A program made the position numbers and the translations under genes. A stretch of DNA of 64,000 bases from Ceratothoa steindachneri (Eukaryota > Arthropoda > Malacostraca > Isopoda > Cymothoidae): contig OZ018326.1 in assembly GCA_963969495.1 (NCBI GenBank), positions 151,247,806 through 151,311,805 on the forward strand. Reading direction: 5' to 3'. Positions 12,856 through 22,599 of this stretch are shown piece by piece (position 1 is the stretch's first letter; every line of letters starts with the position of its first letter). The notes beneath the pieces were generated by a model. It saw only the letters and a list, made by a program, of their open reading frames with translations, ran no database searches and was not told the origin of the DNA.

Positions 12856-13022
12856 TAGTCTAGAATTTCAATTTACTTGTTGTTAATTGTGATGTCTATC
12901 ATGTTGTCATTCTGGTTGGTTTGTCATGACTTTTATTTTTTCAAGATATATTTTTAGGTTGAATCTTTTGCTTTCAAAGTCAAGTTCTTGAAGTATTGTT
13001 TGACTCTCTTCTAGGTTATCAC

Positions 13023-13084
13023 CTATGAGTACAATATCATCTGCGAATCTCAGCTATGAGTACAATATCATCTGCGAATCCCAG
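13023..13084. repeat. 31-bp tandem duplication in RT remnant
   Basis: Two copies of a 31-bp unit (starting CTATGAGTACAATATC) differ at a single base. The unit encodes, in antisense, the RT FADD catalytic motif. Confidence 0.95.
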
Positions 13085-13569
13085 GTGATTGAGGTCATCC
13101 CCATCGATATTAATGCTTTTGTTTTGCTCGTTTAGCCTCCTGAAGATTTCTTCTAGACGCCATGCGAATAATTCCTGAGAGATAATATCTCTATCTTACA
13201 CCTTTCTGAATGTGGTAGATGTTTGATAGTTTGCACGCCAAACACAACTGGTAGCCAACCACAACCGCGGCCAAAAGTTTTCAGTTACCTGGGAAATTTT
13301 AGGAAATTACATAAGTACAGGGTAGTCAAGTTTTTATTTATATATGAATATAACAGCGACATAAGTAGGAATAAATTATATATGTCCCAAGCAATCATAA
13401 AAAAATGGAAAAAGTACAAAATATGTAACGAGATGTCACATCTGCAACATATAACACATAATCACATGAAACTGTGAAAATTACAGCAAAACCAAACGGA
13501 TACAGGAATTGCAGTAGCCTATCGAGAGTCCTTTTAAGTGATGAGACCATTTATTATTAAAAGAATGTT

Positions 13570-14345
13570 CTACTCGAGGGGGCGAAACTTGAGAGCAGTG
13601 ATGATGGCACACTCTTCGGTGATGACTGTCTTCATTTCTTCGTTGTAGGCTGCCTGACTACGTCTTATCACCTCTTTGAGTTCCTGCCAGAGGTTTTCGA
13701 GTGGATTCATATCCGGATCCGGAGACTGAGGAGTCAGTCCATCATCGTGATATTGTTTACCCGGAACCACTGTATTGTGGACGCAGACTTAAGAAGACAT
13801 GGGGAATTATCCGACTGGAAAATAACTTTGCTGAGATTTCTTGAAAAATCTCTGGCTGAGGGCAGCATGTAATCTCTCAGGATATATCCGTCCTTCTCTT
13901 AATTCATGGTCCCATCGCAATAAATGAGACACCCCACTCCTGAACTTGACACGCCTCCCCCATCTCATTTCAGTTTGGCCACCATGATTTACTATTGTTA
14001 CTATACAGTCTCGATTACCTTGCTCTCTTTGCCTCCTGTGATCAAGAACAAATGAAACGTGTACTCGTCGGACCATAAGACACGTCCAAACTGACCTATG
14101 ACCCAGTTTCGGAAAGCACGTGCTCAAGCTAGTCGACGTCGCTTCTGCTGAAGGTTTATCAATAGCGTCAATCCTTGTGAAAGCAGTCTGCCACAGACTA
14201 TTCTGACTTATACATTAACCTGCCTGCCATCTATCCATTTAGGTTGCAGGTGGACTGCGGTTTTCTTACAAACCTGCAGTCTCATGCGACGCAAAGACCT
14301 GTCATCACGTTGCGTACTGGTTCTAGGTCGTCCAGATGGTCACAC
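13570..14345 (-). pseudogene. Tc1-type transposase remnant
   Basis: Read on the minus strand from 14345 there is an N-terminal region (RDDRSLRRMRLQVCK), then VWTCLMVRRVHVSF where Tc1 proteins usually have the V-x-W-S-D-E block, and finally SPDPDMNPLENLWQELK, the classical DDE D-x-N-P-I-E-N-L-W block, ending near 13570. Multiple stops and frameshifts break it. Terminal inverted repeats were not identified. Confidence 0.8.
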
Positions 14346-14609
14346 TTTTGTCGCGTCCTTTTTTTAAGAACTACTATTATTCAATAGAACTAATAAATAA
14401 GCGCATCTCTAAATTCATGAATAGCGAATATTCACACATCCCTCTTTAATACAATGTTCCAAAAGATTCTAAATATTTTATGGGCCCACTTAACCCTGAA
14501 TTCTAAAGAAAAATTTATAAATTTTCGCACTAACTTTCAATTTGCATTTGTCACTAAATTTAAAATAGGAAGTTTCTTTAGTATCCAGTAAGATATACCC
14601 CCCTTCCCT

Positions 14610-15245
14610 TTGAAATGTGCGATTGTGTTATATATAAATTTATTTTTCCTTGGGGTCTCCAAGGAATTTATATAGGTAGCACGTTTCGCCCTTGGGAGGG
14701 GGGAGGGCGCAGATTTTCCTCACATATGGGCATTAGTCTCCGTACTGGTAAATCTCTTAATTTTAAAGAAAATTCCCGTATTAGAGCTCCTATTGTTCAC
14801 TGTGAAGTTTACATGAATATTAATAGCTTTAAAATAATTGGTCGCGAGTGCAATGAAAATTGTTTAAGAATCCTCGATTCCCTTCACATTAAAACTCTAC
14901 CCCTACTCTTAATTGTGATACTTTAGCTGTTCCTCTACTAATTATCTAACTCTACAACCAACACAAACATTTCTCTATCCCCGTCACCTATTTCTCCTCA
15001 CTTCATTTTTCTTTGGAGTCAGAACTATAACCCTGAGTCTTTTTCACAGTTCAAATTTGTAATATTTTTATTTAAAAGTGTTTAATATCTTAATTTATTA
15101 TATGTATACTTCTACTCTCATTTTAAACATTTATTTCCACAATTTTACTCAAATTCTTCTTAATTTGTCTATCTCATATGTATTTTATAGAACTCGAAGA
15201 TGAGCATTGGGTTGAAACGTAGTTCATGAACATTAAATTGGGATG
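14610..15245 (+). pseudogene. GIY-YIG endonuclease fragment, probably from a Penelope-like element
   Basis: ORF 14615-14926 has VIYKFIFPWG, then GIYIGSTFR, then RRFSSHMGISLRTG, and ends with CLRILDSLHIKTLP. The pattern x-I-Y, Y-I-G, R and H is the GIY-YIG nuclease core, and the C-terminal N-E-N-C-L-R-I-L-(D/E)-S-L block is typical of Penelope-like element endonucleases. The RT part is absent, so this is a 5'-truncated copy. GATGAGCATTGGGTTGAAACG at about 15200 resembles the 3' region of such elements, and an (AT)n run follows. Confidence 0.65.
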
Positions 15246-15281
15246 AACATCTCCACATTTTGTCCTCTCCTTTTTTGTCAA

Positions 15282-15285
<4 letters not shown>

Positions 15286-15317
<32 letters not shown>
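15286..15317. repeat. (AT)n microsatellite
   Basis: About 32 bp of TA repeats directly after the Penelope-like fragment. Confidence 0.95.
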
Positions 15318-15318
<1 letters not shown>

Positions 15319-16140
15319 CGTTATTTATAACAATCGTTTAGTCTTTCTTGTGTCGGTTCTTCTTGCAACGTGTCGCGTCTACTCCCACATCTCCTTATCC
15401 TGATTTTCTTTTCAATCTCGAGATCAAGGCTTCGAGGTTGTCTTAAATAAACAAAATTCATATGTGCTCTTAAATTTGATTGTCCACTCTAGTGGCTATT
15501 TTTCCATCGAAATTATTGTTCATTTTTATCTTCTCTGTAAAGGTCATATTCAGGCAGACTGTGAGAATGGATTTTTTTTATATATAGTATTATCATACAG
15601 CTAAAAGAAAATTATATATATCCTTTTAATTATGATTCGTATTTATATCCCTTCCACTCTCAAGAAAATCTCCTCACCTACTATGTATTACAGTCTGGGG
15701 TATTTGGGTCTCTCTACCTTAATGTAGTGACTAAGTTTAGTCTAAAGGACGATTTTTTTATCACATATAGATATAAGAGTAAGTCTATTGAGGTCTTGCT
15801 TTTTCTTCTTCCCGTAGTGATCTTTTGTGATCCTGTATACATATAAGAGTAAGTTAATGGAAGTCTTGCTTTCTTTCTTCCTGTAGTGATCTTAGAACTA
15901 AATGGATCTTTGCTGTCTAAAAAACATTTTTCATAGTTTTACTAATGCCATTCAGAAATTTAGGTCGCATTTATTAGTTCATTACTACAATTAACTAAAA
16001 ACTATATGATAATCATATGTACTCTATTTATTACGGATACTATCATGTTCCATTGGTAATTGCACCAGCGTTTGTATTATTCCGTTGATTAGGACTTAGG
16101 TAAATAATGTATATCAAGTGGCTAAAACCAAATAAATCAC

Positions 16141-16796
16141 CGTCAGTGACGAGGTCCAGTACCACTTGAGTGGATTTGTCAATAAACAGAACTGCCGGAT
16201 TTGGGGAAACGAAAATCTTCGAATAATGCAAGAGGCGTGAAATGCATCCACTGAAAGCGACTGTTTGATGTGGTTTGGAGGCACGTGGAGTGCTTAGACC
16301 GGTTTTTTTTTAATATGACGAGGGGTATTCAGTTACCATTAATTGAGAACGTTACCGAGATATGATATTCACTCAGTTATTGCCGAACTGAGAAGATACA
16401 GAGATTGACAACCTCTTGTTCCAGCAGGCTGGATCGACCTGCCATACTTTGGGCCAAACGATTGCATCACTCTACAAAAGGTTCCCGCAACGAGTGATAT
16501 CCTTGCATGGTAACCAGAAATGGCGACTAAGGTCCTGCGATCTTGCTACTTGTAATTATTTCTTATGGGGGTATGTGAAATCACAGGTATATGCCAACAA
16601 ACCACGCACAATTCCTGAACTCAAGGCTGATATCAGGCGTGTGATTGGAGGCATCGAGCCACATATCTCTGAGTGTTATCGGAAATTTCGAGGAGCGCAT
16701 AACTGTGTGCAGACTCAGTGCAGGTGGACATGTGGCCGACATTGTGTTCCATACCTTAACGGGAGACATAACTCATTAGATATATGCAGAATATAA
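16141..16796 (+). pseudogene. Mariner transposase C-terminal fragment
   Basis: Reading starts near SDEVQYHLSGFVNKQNCRIW (first catalytic D in S-D-E). A decayed stretch follows, then ORF 16416-16796 with FQQAGSTCHT (the second D of F-Q-Q-D-G replaced by A), CDLATCNYFLWGYVKSQVYA (third D in C-D-L) and PRTIPELKADIRRVIG. The copy is 5'-truncated and frameshifted. It differs from the mariner at 1857-2996 and is a separate lineage. Confidence 0.85.
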
Positions 16797-17134
16797 CCAT
16801 GTTAATAAAAAATCCTTTTAATTAATCACCTTTCAATTCGACGCCCTATATGGAACACCATATATTTAATTCTTTCCTATATGCTTAATAGAGAATAATA
16901 ACACTCGTTGTACCACTCCTTAGATCATTCATTTCCTTTATGTATTTAAAAAATTCTATACATATGGAAGTTACTTCAACCAACTTATTGCCTCTTGAGG
17001 TAGACATGATAACTTGTTGGATCAGTGTGTAGAGAAAAAGGATACATCTTACATAACATTACTACACCTCGCTAATACATTGATCTTATGTAATTTGCTG
17101 GTTTTAACAAACTTGAACGTCACACTTTCCACAG

Positions 17135-17260
17135 TATTCGTCTTGAGAGATTTGCTTGAGTCCGACGGGATGGTCGCAAACGGGATTATAAAACCAGCGC
17201 CGACGTCCACTAATGTTGTAGACTCGAGTATTACCTATACCACTACGATGGATATCTTGG
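17135..17260 (+). CDS. Linker exon (126 nt), Thr/Ser-rich
   Basis: The acceptor is CTTTCCACAG and the donor is GTGAGT, phase 1-1. It encodes 42 residues ending in a Thr/Ser-rich stretch (PAPTSTNVVDSSITYTTTM), which could be O-glycosylated. The overlapping minus-strand ORF at 17104-17343 is a shadow. Confidence 0.6.
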
Positions 17261-17716
17261 GTGAGTATGAATTTACCTAGCATTTTTTTGCTCCCTGTGA
17301 TTCGAATGCCTGAAATATAGTCAGGATTATGATGAAAATACAATGTCCCTCATGCAAATTAATGTAAAATTTCCTATACTTCTGAGGAATTTATTATGAA
17401 GATACTTTCATAACGTAGTAATCATAGAAATATAATGCTTAAAGCTGTGCGGTAATGTGGCTACAAAGACTCGCATGCTTATTAAAAAATATAATGCTAT
17501 TTCATAAATATTAAGTAGTCAGAGCCATTATTTTATTTTTTGCATTTGCATGTACATACAATATCCTGCTATGAATTAATTACAAATAGCTAAGCGTAGG
17601 TATATGAATAATAGTTAACACAAAAGATTCTTTATTCGAGACGGAGCAATAACATTTTAATTCCTCCCCCATGCTACCATCAATACATATAATTTTATGT
17701 TTCTTTTGCCATATAG

Positions 17717-17803
17717 AGAATACTACAATGCCATATAATTTAAATATCTCTCAAGAAATCGGCGTAAACTCCGAAGGATTTGTGAGGCCTCACCGGCTTG
17801 GAG
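17717..17803 (+). CDS. Linker exon (87 nt)
   Basis: The acceptor is TGCCATATAG and the donor is GTATGC, phase 1-1. It encodes 29 residues beginning NTTMPYNLNISQEIGV, with two possible N-glycosylation sites (N-T-T, N-I-S). Confidence 0.55.
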
Positions 17804-18073
17804 GTATGCTATCATTTAAGTTGCCCTAGTTCTAATGTACTGTCTATTAACTTATGTTAAGAATGATAGACTTTGTTAAATGAAACGTATTTTGTTATTT
17901 TAATTTAATTGATTTGTTAGTTAATAGCGTTCTTGAGCTCTTAGGAAATCATTCGAACCAAACTTCTGCATAAAGCATCTTTATTCTTTGCATTGGTAGA
18001 AAATGTGTTTAGTTTTTAGTAATTCTTCGATACATTTTCATTGTGAAAACTTTGTATTTCTCATTTTTATCAG

Positions 18074-18247
18074 ATTACTTTATACCAACCTCGCAGTCTG
18101 GAGAACTGTGTCAACCTTTCCTTCTCAATGGGTTTTGGTATGGTTATGGAGGCTGTATAAGACAAGAGAGTGGTCAATATATTTGTGCAGTAATGACCAA
18201 TCACAAAGGAGAAGGAGTACGCTTTGAAAGGTGTCGAATACAAAAGG
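18074..18247 (+). CDS. FN2 domain exon 2 (divergent)
   Basis: The acceptor is TTTTATCAG and the donor is GTATGC, 58 codons, phase 1-1. The four FN2 Cys are present: CQPFLLNGFWYGYGGC, then YICAV, then FERC. The usual C-x-F-P-F core is changed to C-Q-P-F and the W before the third Cys is replaced by I, so ligand binding may differ. Confidence 0.75.
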
Positions 18248-19250
18248 GTATGCAATGAATATCTTGTCTTTCATATTATTTTCTTTGTTCGCATTTTTGT
18301 AGTTCTATAATAGTACTAAATTTTCTAAAAAAAAAAATACAAATTTTCTTTGCACGACATAAAAAATTTAACACCTTACTTATTTAAAAAAATGATAATA
18401 ATCATAAATTTATTGTTTACAAATTTAAGTTCGAAGCATTTATTATGTAACTATATTCGGAATCATCCTGCAAAATCCAAGGATATTATTAAAATAAGGA
18501 CAAACAACCAATTAACAGAGCAAAAATTTTTTAACTACTTACCCATGGATGTGACAAACAGTATATTAGGTTGAAAAAAAAGCTACAGTATTACTGTTTA
18601 AAATTATATAATAAAAAGAGGCAATGGTTAAAGATCGCTTGGTGGCAGGTGAGTGGATTTTCTGATGTGTCTTTTATTGCCTTTTTTGCTTGAGTTCCCT
18701 TCACTTGTTTACCGATGGAACGGTTTCTATCCTAAGGATCCACAGCTTACAAGAGTCGTGATATTTATGTACGATTATTTTTATTCATTCTTCCTTACAC
18801 TGCATGTTCTTTTTTTCCCCTTGTCTTCTTATTATTAAGGAGATAAGTCCTTCCAAAGAGTTTCTTAAATTTTGAGGTTGATAGATGAGCTTTTCAAGTT
18901 TCCCTTAATTCCCTGTTATTCTGTTTTTCTTTTTTCTTGATTTATGCAAGTTTGTTGACCTTTTTTTCTTATAACTTGGATATTTTAATGTCCATTGTTC
19001 TATTTTATTATTTCTTTTCTTCATTATATTTAGGTTTTCGTGTTTGCATCTCTGCTTTATTAATGTTCATTGAAAAAGATTTTTCTATAAGAAAAATTTC
19101 TTTAAGATTAAAATAATAATTTAACAAACTAAAATATTTAAGCCATATTAAAATATAAGTTAAAAGTAAATGAGTAAATTTAAATGAATAAAGTAAGATA
19201 TAAATAAATGTGAGGGAAAGAGTTTACATCGTCAATGTTAATTACAAAGA
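18248..19250. other. Intron sequence, no gene recognised
   Basis: AT-rich sequence between FN2 exon 2 and the CR1 element. Two short ORFs (18350-18574, 18653-18838) carry no motif. Confidence 0.5.
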
Positions 19251-19339
19251 GTTACAAGGAAAGAAAGTACCCTAGGAGACTTTACAGTCCATTCAAAGAG
19301 GGTACCTTTGGACTAGCAATCGAGCAGGCACATGGCTGC

Positions 19340-19732
19340 TCATTTGTTATGCGTCCCTAAACGGCCACTTTTGGAGACTTTGTCTAGTCTTGACTTGAAC
19401 TGGTCAACAGATTCACTGTTGACAACTTCCAATGGAAGTGCGTTCCACTTACCGCAGATACTGTAGTTGAAAAAATTTCCACACAGATTGCGGTTATAAC
19501 GCTTCAGTTCAAGTTTGAAGCCGTGGTTGCGCGTTCTGTTCTCACTGAGTGTGAAAATATCCCGGTAGTCAACACTGTCAAACCCATGAAGTATTTTGAA
19601 AACTTCGATCAGCTGACCACGCAGTCTACGGGTTTCCAGCGAGAAGAGATCTAATTCCCTTAGTCTATCCTCATAACTTTTATGTCGGATAGAGAGAATC
19701 AGTTTGGTTGCCCTAGCTTGTACGCGTTCCAA
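19340..19732 (-). pseudogene. CR1/L2-type RT C-terminal region
   Basis: Same frame as the RT after one stop. It carries RVQARATKLI, then YEDRLRELDLFSLETRRLRG and KWNALPLEVVNSESVDQFK, the conserved tail of CR1/L2-type LINE polyproteins. The element's 3' untranslated part should lie between about 19250 and 19340; no clear tail repeat was seen. Confidence 0.88.
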
Positions 19733-19810
19733 TCTTGCGATGTCCTTTCGAAACGAAGGACTCCAAAATTGTACGGCATACTCCAGGTGCGGCCGAACGA
19801 GGGAGTTGTA

Positions 19811-20929
19811 CTAACAAAGTACTATATCCTTGTTACGGTATCCAAACTGGCGCTTTATGTAGCCTAACATCATTTGGGCTTTCTTCTCTGCCTCGATGCA
19901 CTGTTTCGAAAACTTAAGGTCGCTAGTGATAGTTACACCCAAGTCCTTCTCAGTGTCACTCGATTCAAGAGCAGTGCCCTTAAACATATAGTGAAGTTGG
20001 GGGTTTCTGTGGCTGATATGCATTACTTTGCATTTCCCCACGTTAAAAGGCATTTGCCACGTGTCCGACCACTCCACAATCTTCCCAAGATCTTCCTGCA
20101 GGCGTGCAGTATTTCCATCCTTTGCAACGTTCATAACAAGCTTGGTATCGTCGGCAAATTTGAAAATTTTGGCAACCATGTCACCGTCCATGTCGTTGAC
20201 GTAGATCATGAATAATAGTGGTCTCAGTACAGAACCTTGAGGCACCCCACTAGTAACGGGAACCCACTCAGAAGCCTGTTCATTCACCACCACCCGTTGC
20301 CGTCTTCCACTTAGCCAGTTCTCGATCCAGCCGGCTACTTTTCGTAAATGCCCAGCGCTCGCACTTTCCATGGAAGGCGGCGGTTTGGTACCTTATCAAA
20401 GGCTTTCTGTAAGTCTAAGTACACCACATCCACCGCCTTGTCCCGATCGTGCTCATGGAACACGAAGTGGAAGAATTCCACAAAGTTCGTCAGGCATGAC
20501 CGTTGCCTTCGGAAGCCGTGCTGGAAACTCCTCAGTAGCAGGTTTAACTCTAAATACGACGCCACTTTGTCCACCATGATGCTTTCCATGAGTTTACCGA
20601 ATCGAAGTCAGACTGATAGGTCGGTAGTTTGACGGATGGCTGGGGTCTCCTTTCTTGAAGATCGGAGTCACCTCCGCCTCACGCCAGTCTCTAGGAACGC
20701 ATCCGGTCCGGATTGACATGTTAAAGATAGCGCACAGATGTCGTGATACTTCATCGCACACTTCCTTCAACACCTTGGCTAGAAACCCGTCCGGTCCAGG
20801 GGACTTATTCGTCTTTAGGTCAGCGATCTTTTTCTTTATTTCTCCTTTGGCGAAGTCCATTGCCTCCAGCTTTTTCCCTGAGTAGGAATCCGTAGACTGG
20901 GGGATGGGACCACACTCTTTAGTAAACAC
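19811..20929 (-). pseudogene. LINE reverse transcriptase domain (CR1-like)
   Basis: Motifs in order: NKSPGPDGF, FKKGDPSHPSNYRPISLTS, QHGFRRQRSCLTN, VVYLDLQKAFDKVP (motif A Asp), SGVPQGSVLRPLLF (motif B) and FKFADDTKLV (motif C, both catalytic Asp kept), then DLGVTITSDLKF. Frameshifts at about 20592 and 20370 break it into three ORFs. A stop at 19811-19813 separates the C-terminal region. Confidence 0.92.
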
Positions 20930-20938
20930 TGAAGAGAA

Positions 20939-21996
20939 TTAGTTGTTGAGGAGGTTAGCATCTGAGTGAGTTAATGCACCCCCCTCATCCACTAAGGGCC
21001 CAATCCTACGATGGATTGGTTTACGGCTATTTACATAGCCGAAGAACTCCTTGGGATTCTCCTTGCAGAGTCTCGCCACTCGTAGTTCCTCAGTACGCTT
21101 AGCCGCCCTTATGCTTGACTTCACTCTCCTGGCTAGCCTCCGGTACTCGTCAAAGGCACCCGAGATCTTCGATCGCCGGTATGCATTTCTCTTTTCCCTA
21201 AGCAGTTGGCCGATTTCTCGATTAAACCACTTTGGTTGAACAGAAGACTGACGGAGGCATTTCAGAGGAATGCAACTTGATTGAAGACTCATGAACTTAT
21301 TTTTGAAATTGTTCCACGAATCCTCAACCTCTTCGCATCCTGCTAGCCTTACATCAGTCAGCCCAGCACGAAGGCTTTCAAAGTCTGCTCTTCTCAAGTC
21401 AAGTTTCCTTGATTGACTGGCAACAGACCTTACCTTCGGGATCTTGACGGTAAATCTAACTAGCTGGTGATCACTGCCACTGAGCTCTTCGCCAACAGAG
21501 ACATCCTCAACGATATCATCCTCAGAGGTGAAGACCAAGTCGAGGATATTGTCTCCTCTCGTCGGTTCTCTGACCCATTGAGTGAGGAACTCGTTGAGGC
21601 GAACTCCAGGAGTAGCGCGCTCTCGCCACAGGCTGCTTTGGTTTCCCAGACAACTTGTCTGTTGAAGTCGCCCATAACGATGCACACTCTGCCTTGAACA
21701 AGCTCACCCAGCAGCTGATACAGTTCCCTGTCCTTTTCAACGGGTTGGGAAGGGGGTCTGTAAAGCAGCAGGGTCCTATATCTGACAGGACCTATCTCTA
21801 GGTCAACGCCTAGGAGCTCCTGATCGGATATAATGTTGGAGTTCGTAGATTTGATTGTATCCTTGACATACAACATTATAACGCCACCCTCTCTGTCTAG
21901 CCTATCTTTGTGGAAGAGTTGGTAGCCAGGAACCGTGAATTCGCCTTCAAAGCCTCGGTTTGAGGTTTTTATCCCCGATTCTGTTATGGCTACCAT
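20939..21996 (-). pseudogene. LINE APE-type endonuclease and linker
   Basis: Starts MVAITESGI (the catalytic E of the T-E motif), followed by RLDREGGVIMLYVKD, YRPPSQP, VCIVMGDFNR (G-D-F-N) and LSGSDHQLVRF (S-D-H). These are the standard motifs of apurinic-type LINE endonucleases that nick target DNA. A frameshift near 21640 splits the domain between ORFs 21996-21460 and 21685-20939. A stop at 20939-20941 interrupts the link to the RT (N-N-stop-F-S-S-V-F, normally a residue between). Confidence 0.85.
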
Positions 21997-22103
21997 TTCG
22001 GGTTCTTCCGTCGCTACGAGGCCACGGAGCTCAGGAAACTTGTTCCTGATTGACCTCGCATTGAACAGAAGAACTTTCAGGGAGTCCCCGACTGTAGAAC
22101 TCC

Positions 22104-22508
22104 CTACGCTCTTCCGTTTCCTGGCTTGTTTGTTGGCGAGGCACCCCTCTTTGCGACCTCTGAGAAGGTCGTTCCTGGAGTGACACGGGCGTACTGGCGT
22201 ACGTCTGCCCTCACTCTTGGCCGGATACTCCTTTCGGTCCTCTCTACGACATCCTGGATGATGTTCGACAGAAAGGCCTTTCCTTTAAAGGAAAGATGTA
22301 CCCCATCCCTTTGGTAGAGATGATTTCTACCATAAAAGGGGCGGTACGGGTCCACAAAAAAGACCCCCTCTGCCGTGCACAAATCTGCCAGGCACCGGTT
22401 TAAAGAGACATTCATCGAGTGAGGGGTCCGTGTTGAACCTCTCCTCGGGAGCATGCCGACTACCACACGCTTGCGGGTTTTCAGCCCACAGTCGTCCACG
22501 GCACCCAT
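22104..22508 (-). pseudogene. CR1 ORF1 remnant with SGNH/esterase-like C-terminus
   Basis: The reading frame carries VVVGMLPRRGSTRTPHSMN, then VFFVDPYRPFYGR and YQRDGVHLSFKGKAFLSNI. The D-G-V-H-L-x-x-x-G pattern matches block V of SGNH/GDSL hydrolases (catalytic D and H), a domain known in ORF1 of many CR1 elements. The N-terminal half with the catalytic Ser is missing. The frame continues upstream to about 22590. Confidence 0.7.
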
Positions 22509-22599
22509 GACCGTGTGGAGGATTTTATCTGTAGGGCCTACCCTACCTCCTCTCAGGTAGAGGTGGCAGGTTGGTGAATTATTAAGTTATTTACAGAAA

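Larger units (their letters stand above)
12600..13200 (-). pseudogene. RTE-like reverse transcriptase remnant
   Basis: The minus strand contains LGFADDIVLIAE followed by a second FADDIVLIGDNLEESQTI and FESKRFNLKI, typical of RTE-type RT (F-A-D-D-I-V-L-I). A 31-bp tandem duplication at 13023-13084 repeats the catalytic FADD codons and breaks the frame. Sequence toward 12600 shows a weak KIQRRIAQVN-like match to the RTE C-terminal region. It is inactive. Confidence 0.6.
19340..22590 (-). mobile_element. CR1-like LINE retrotransposon, about 3.2 kb, 5'-truncated
   Basis: On the minus strand, in order: an ORF1 remnant with an SGNH-esterase end (22508-22104), an APE endonuclease (21996 to about 21380), an RT (20929-19811) and a CR1/L2-type C-terminal region (19732-19340). 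The element is inserted antisense in the FN2 locus. Its base composition is clearly more GC-rich than the flanks. Several single frameshifts and stops (about 21640, 20940, 20592, 20370, 19811) inactivate it, but it is otherwise well preserved, so it is fairly young. Confidence 0.92.

Noticed and set aside
17104..17343. Minus-strand ORF with several Cys and aromatic residues resembling a broken FN2
   Set aside because: It is the antisense shadow of the plus-strand exon 17135-17260; it lacks the FN2 Cys order.
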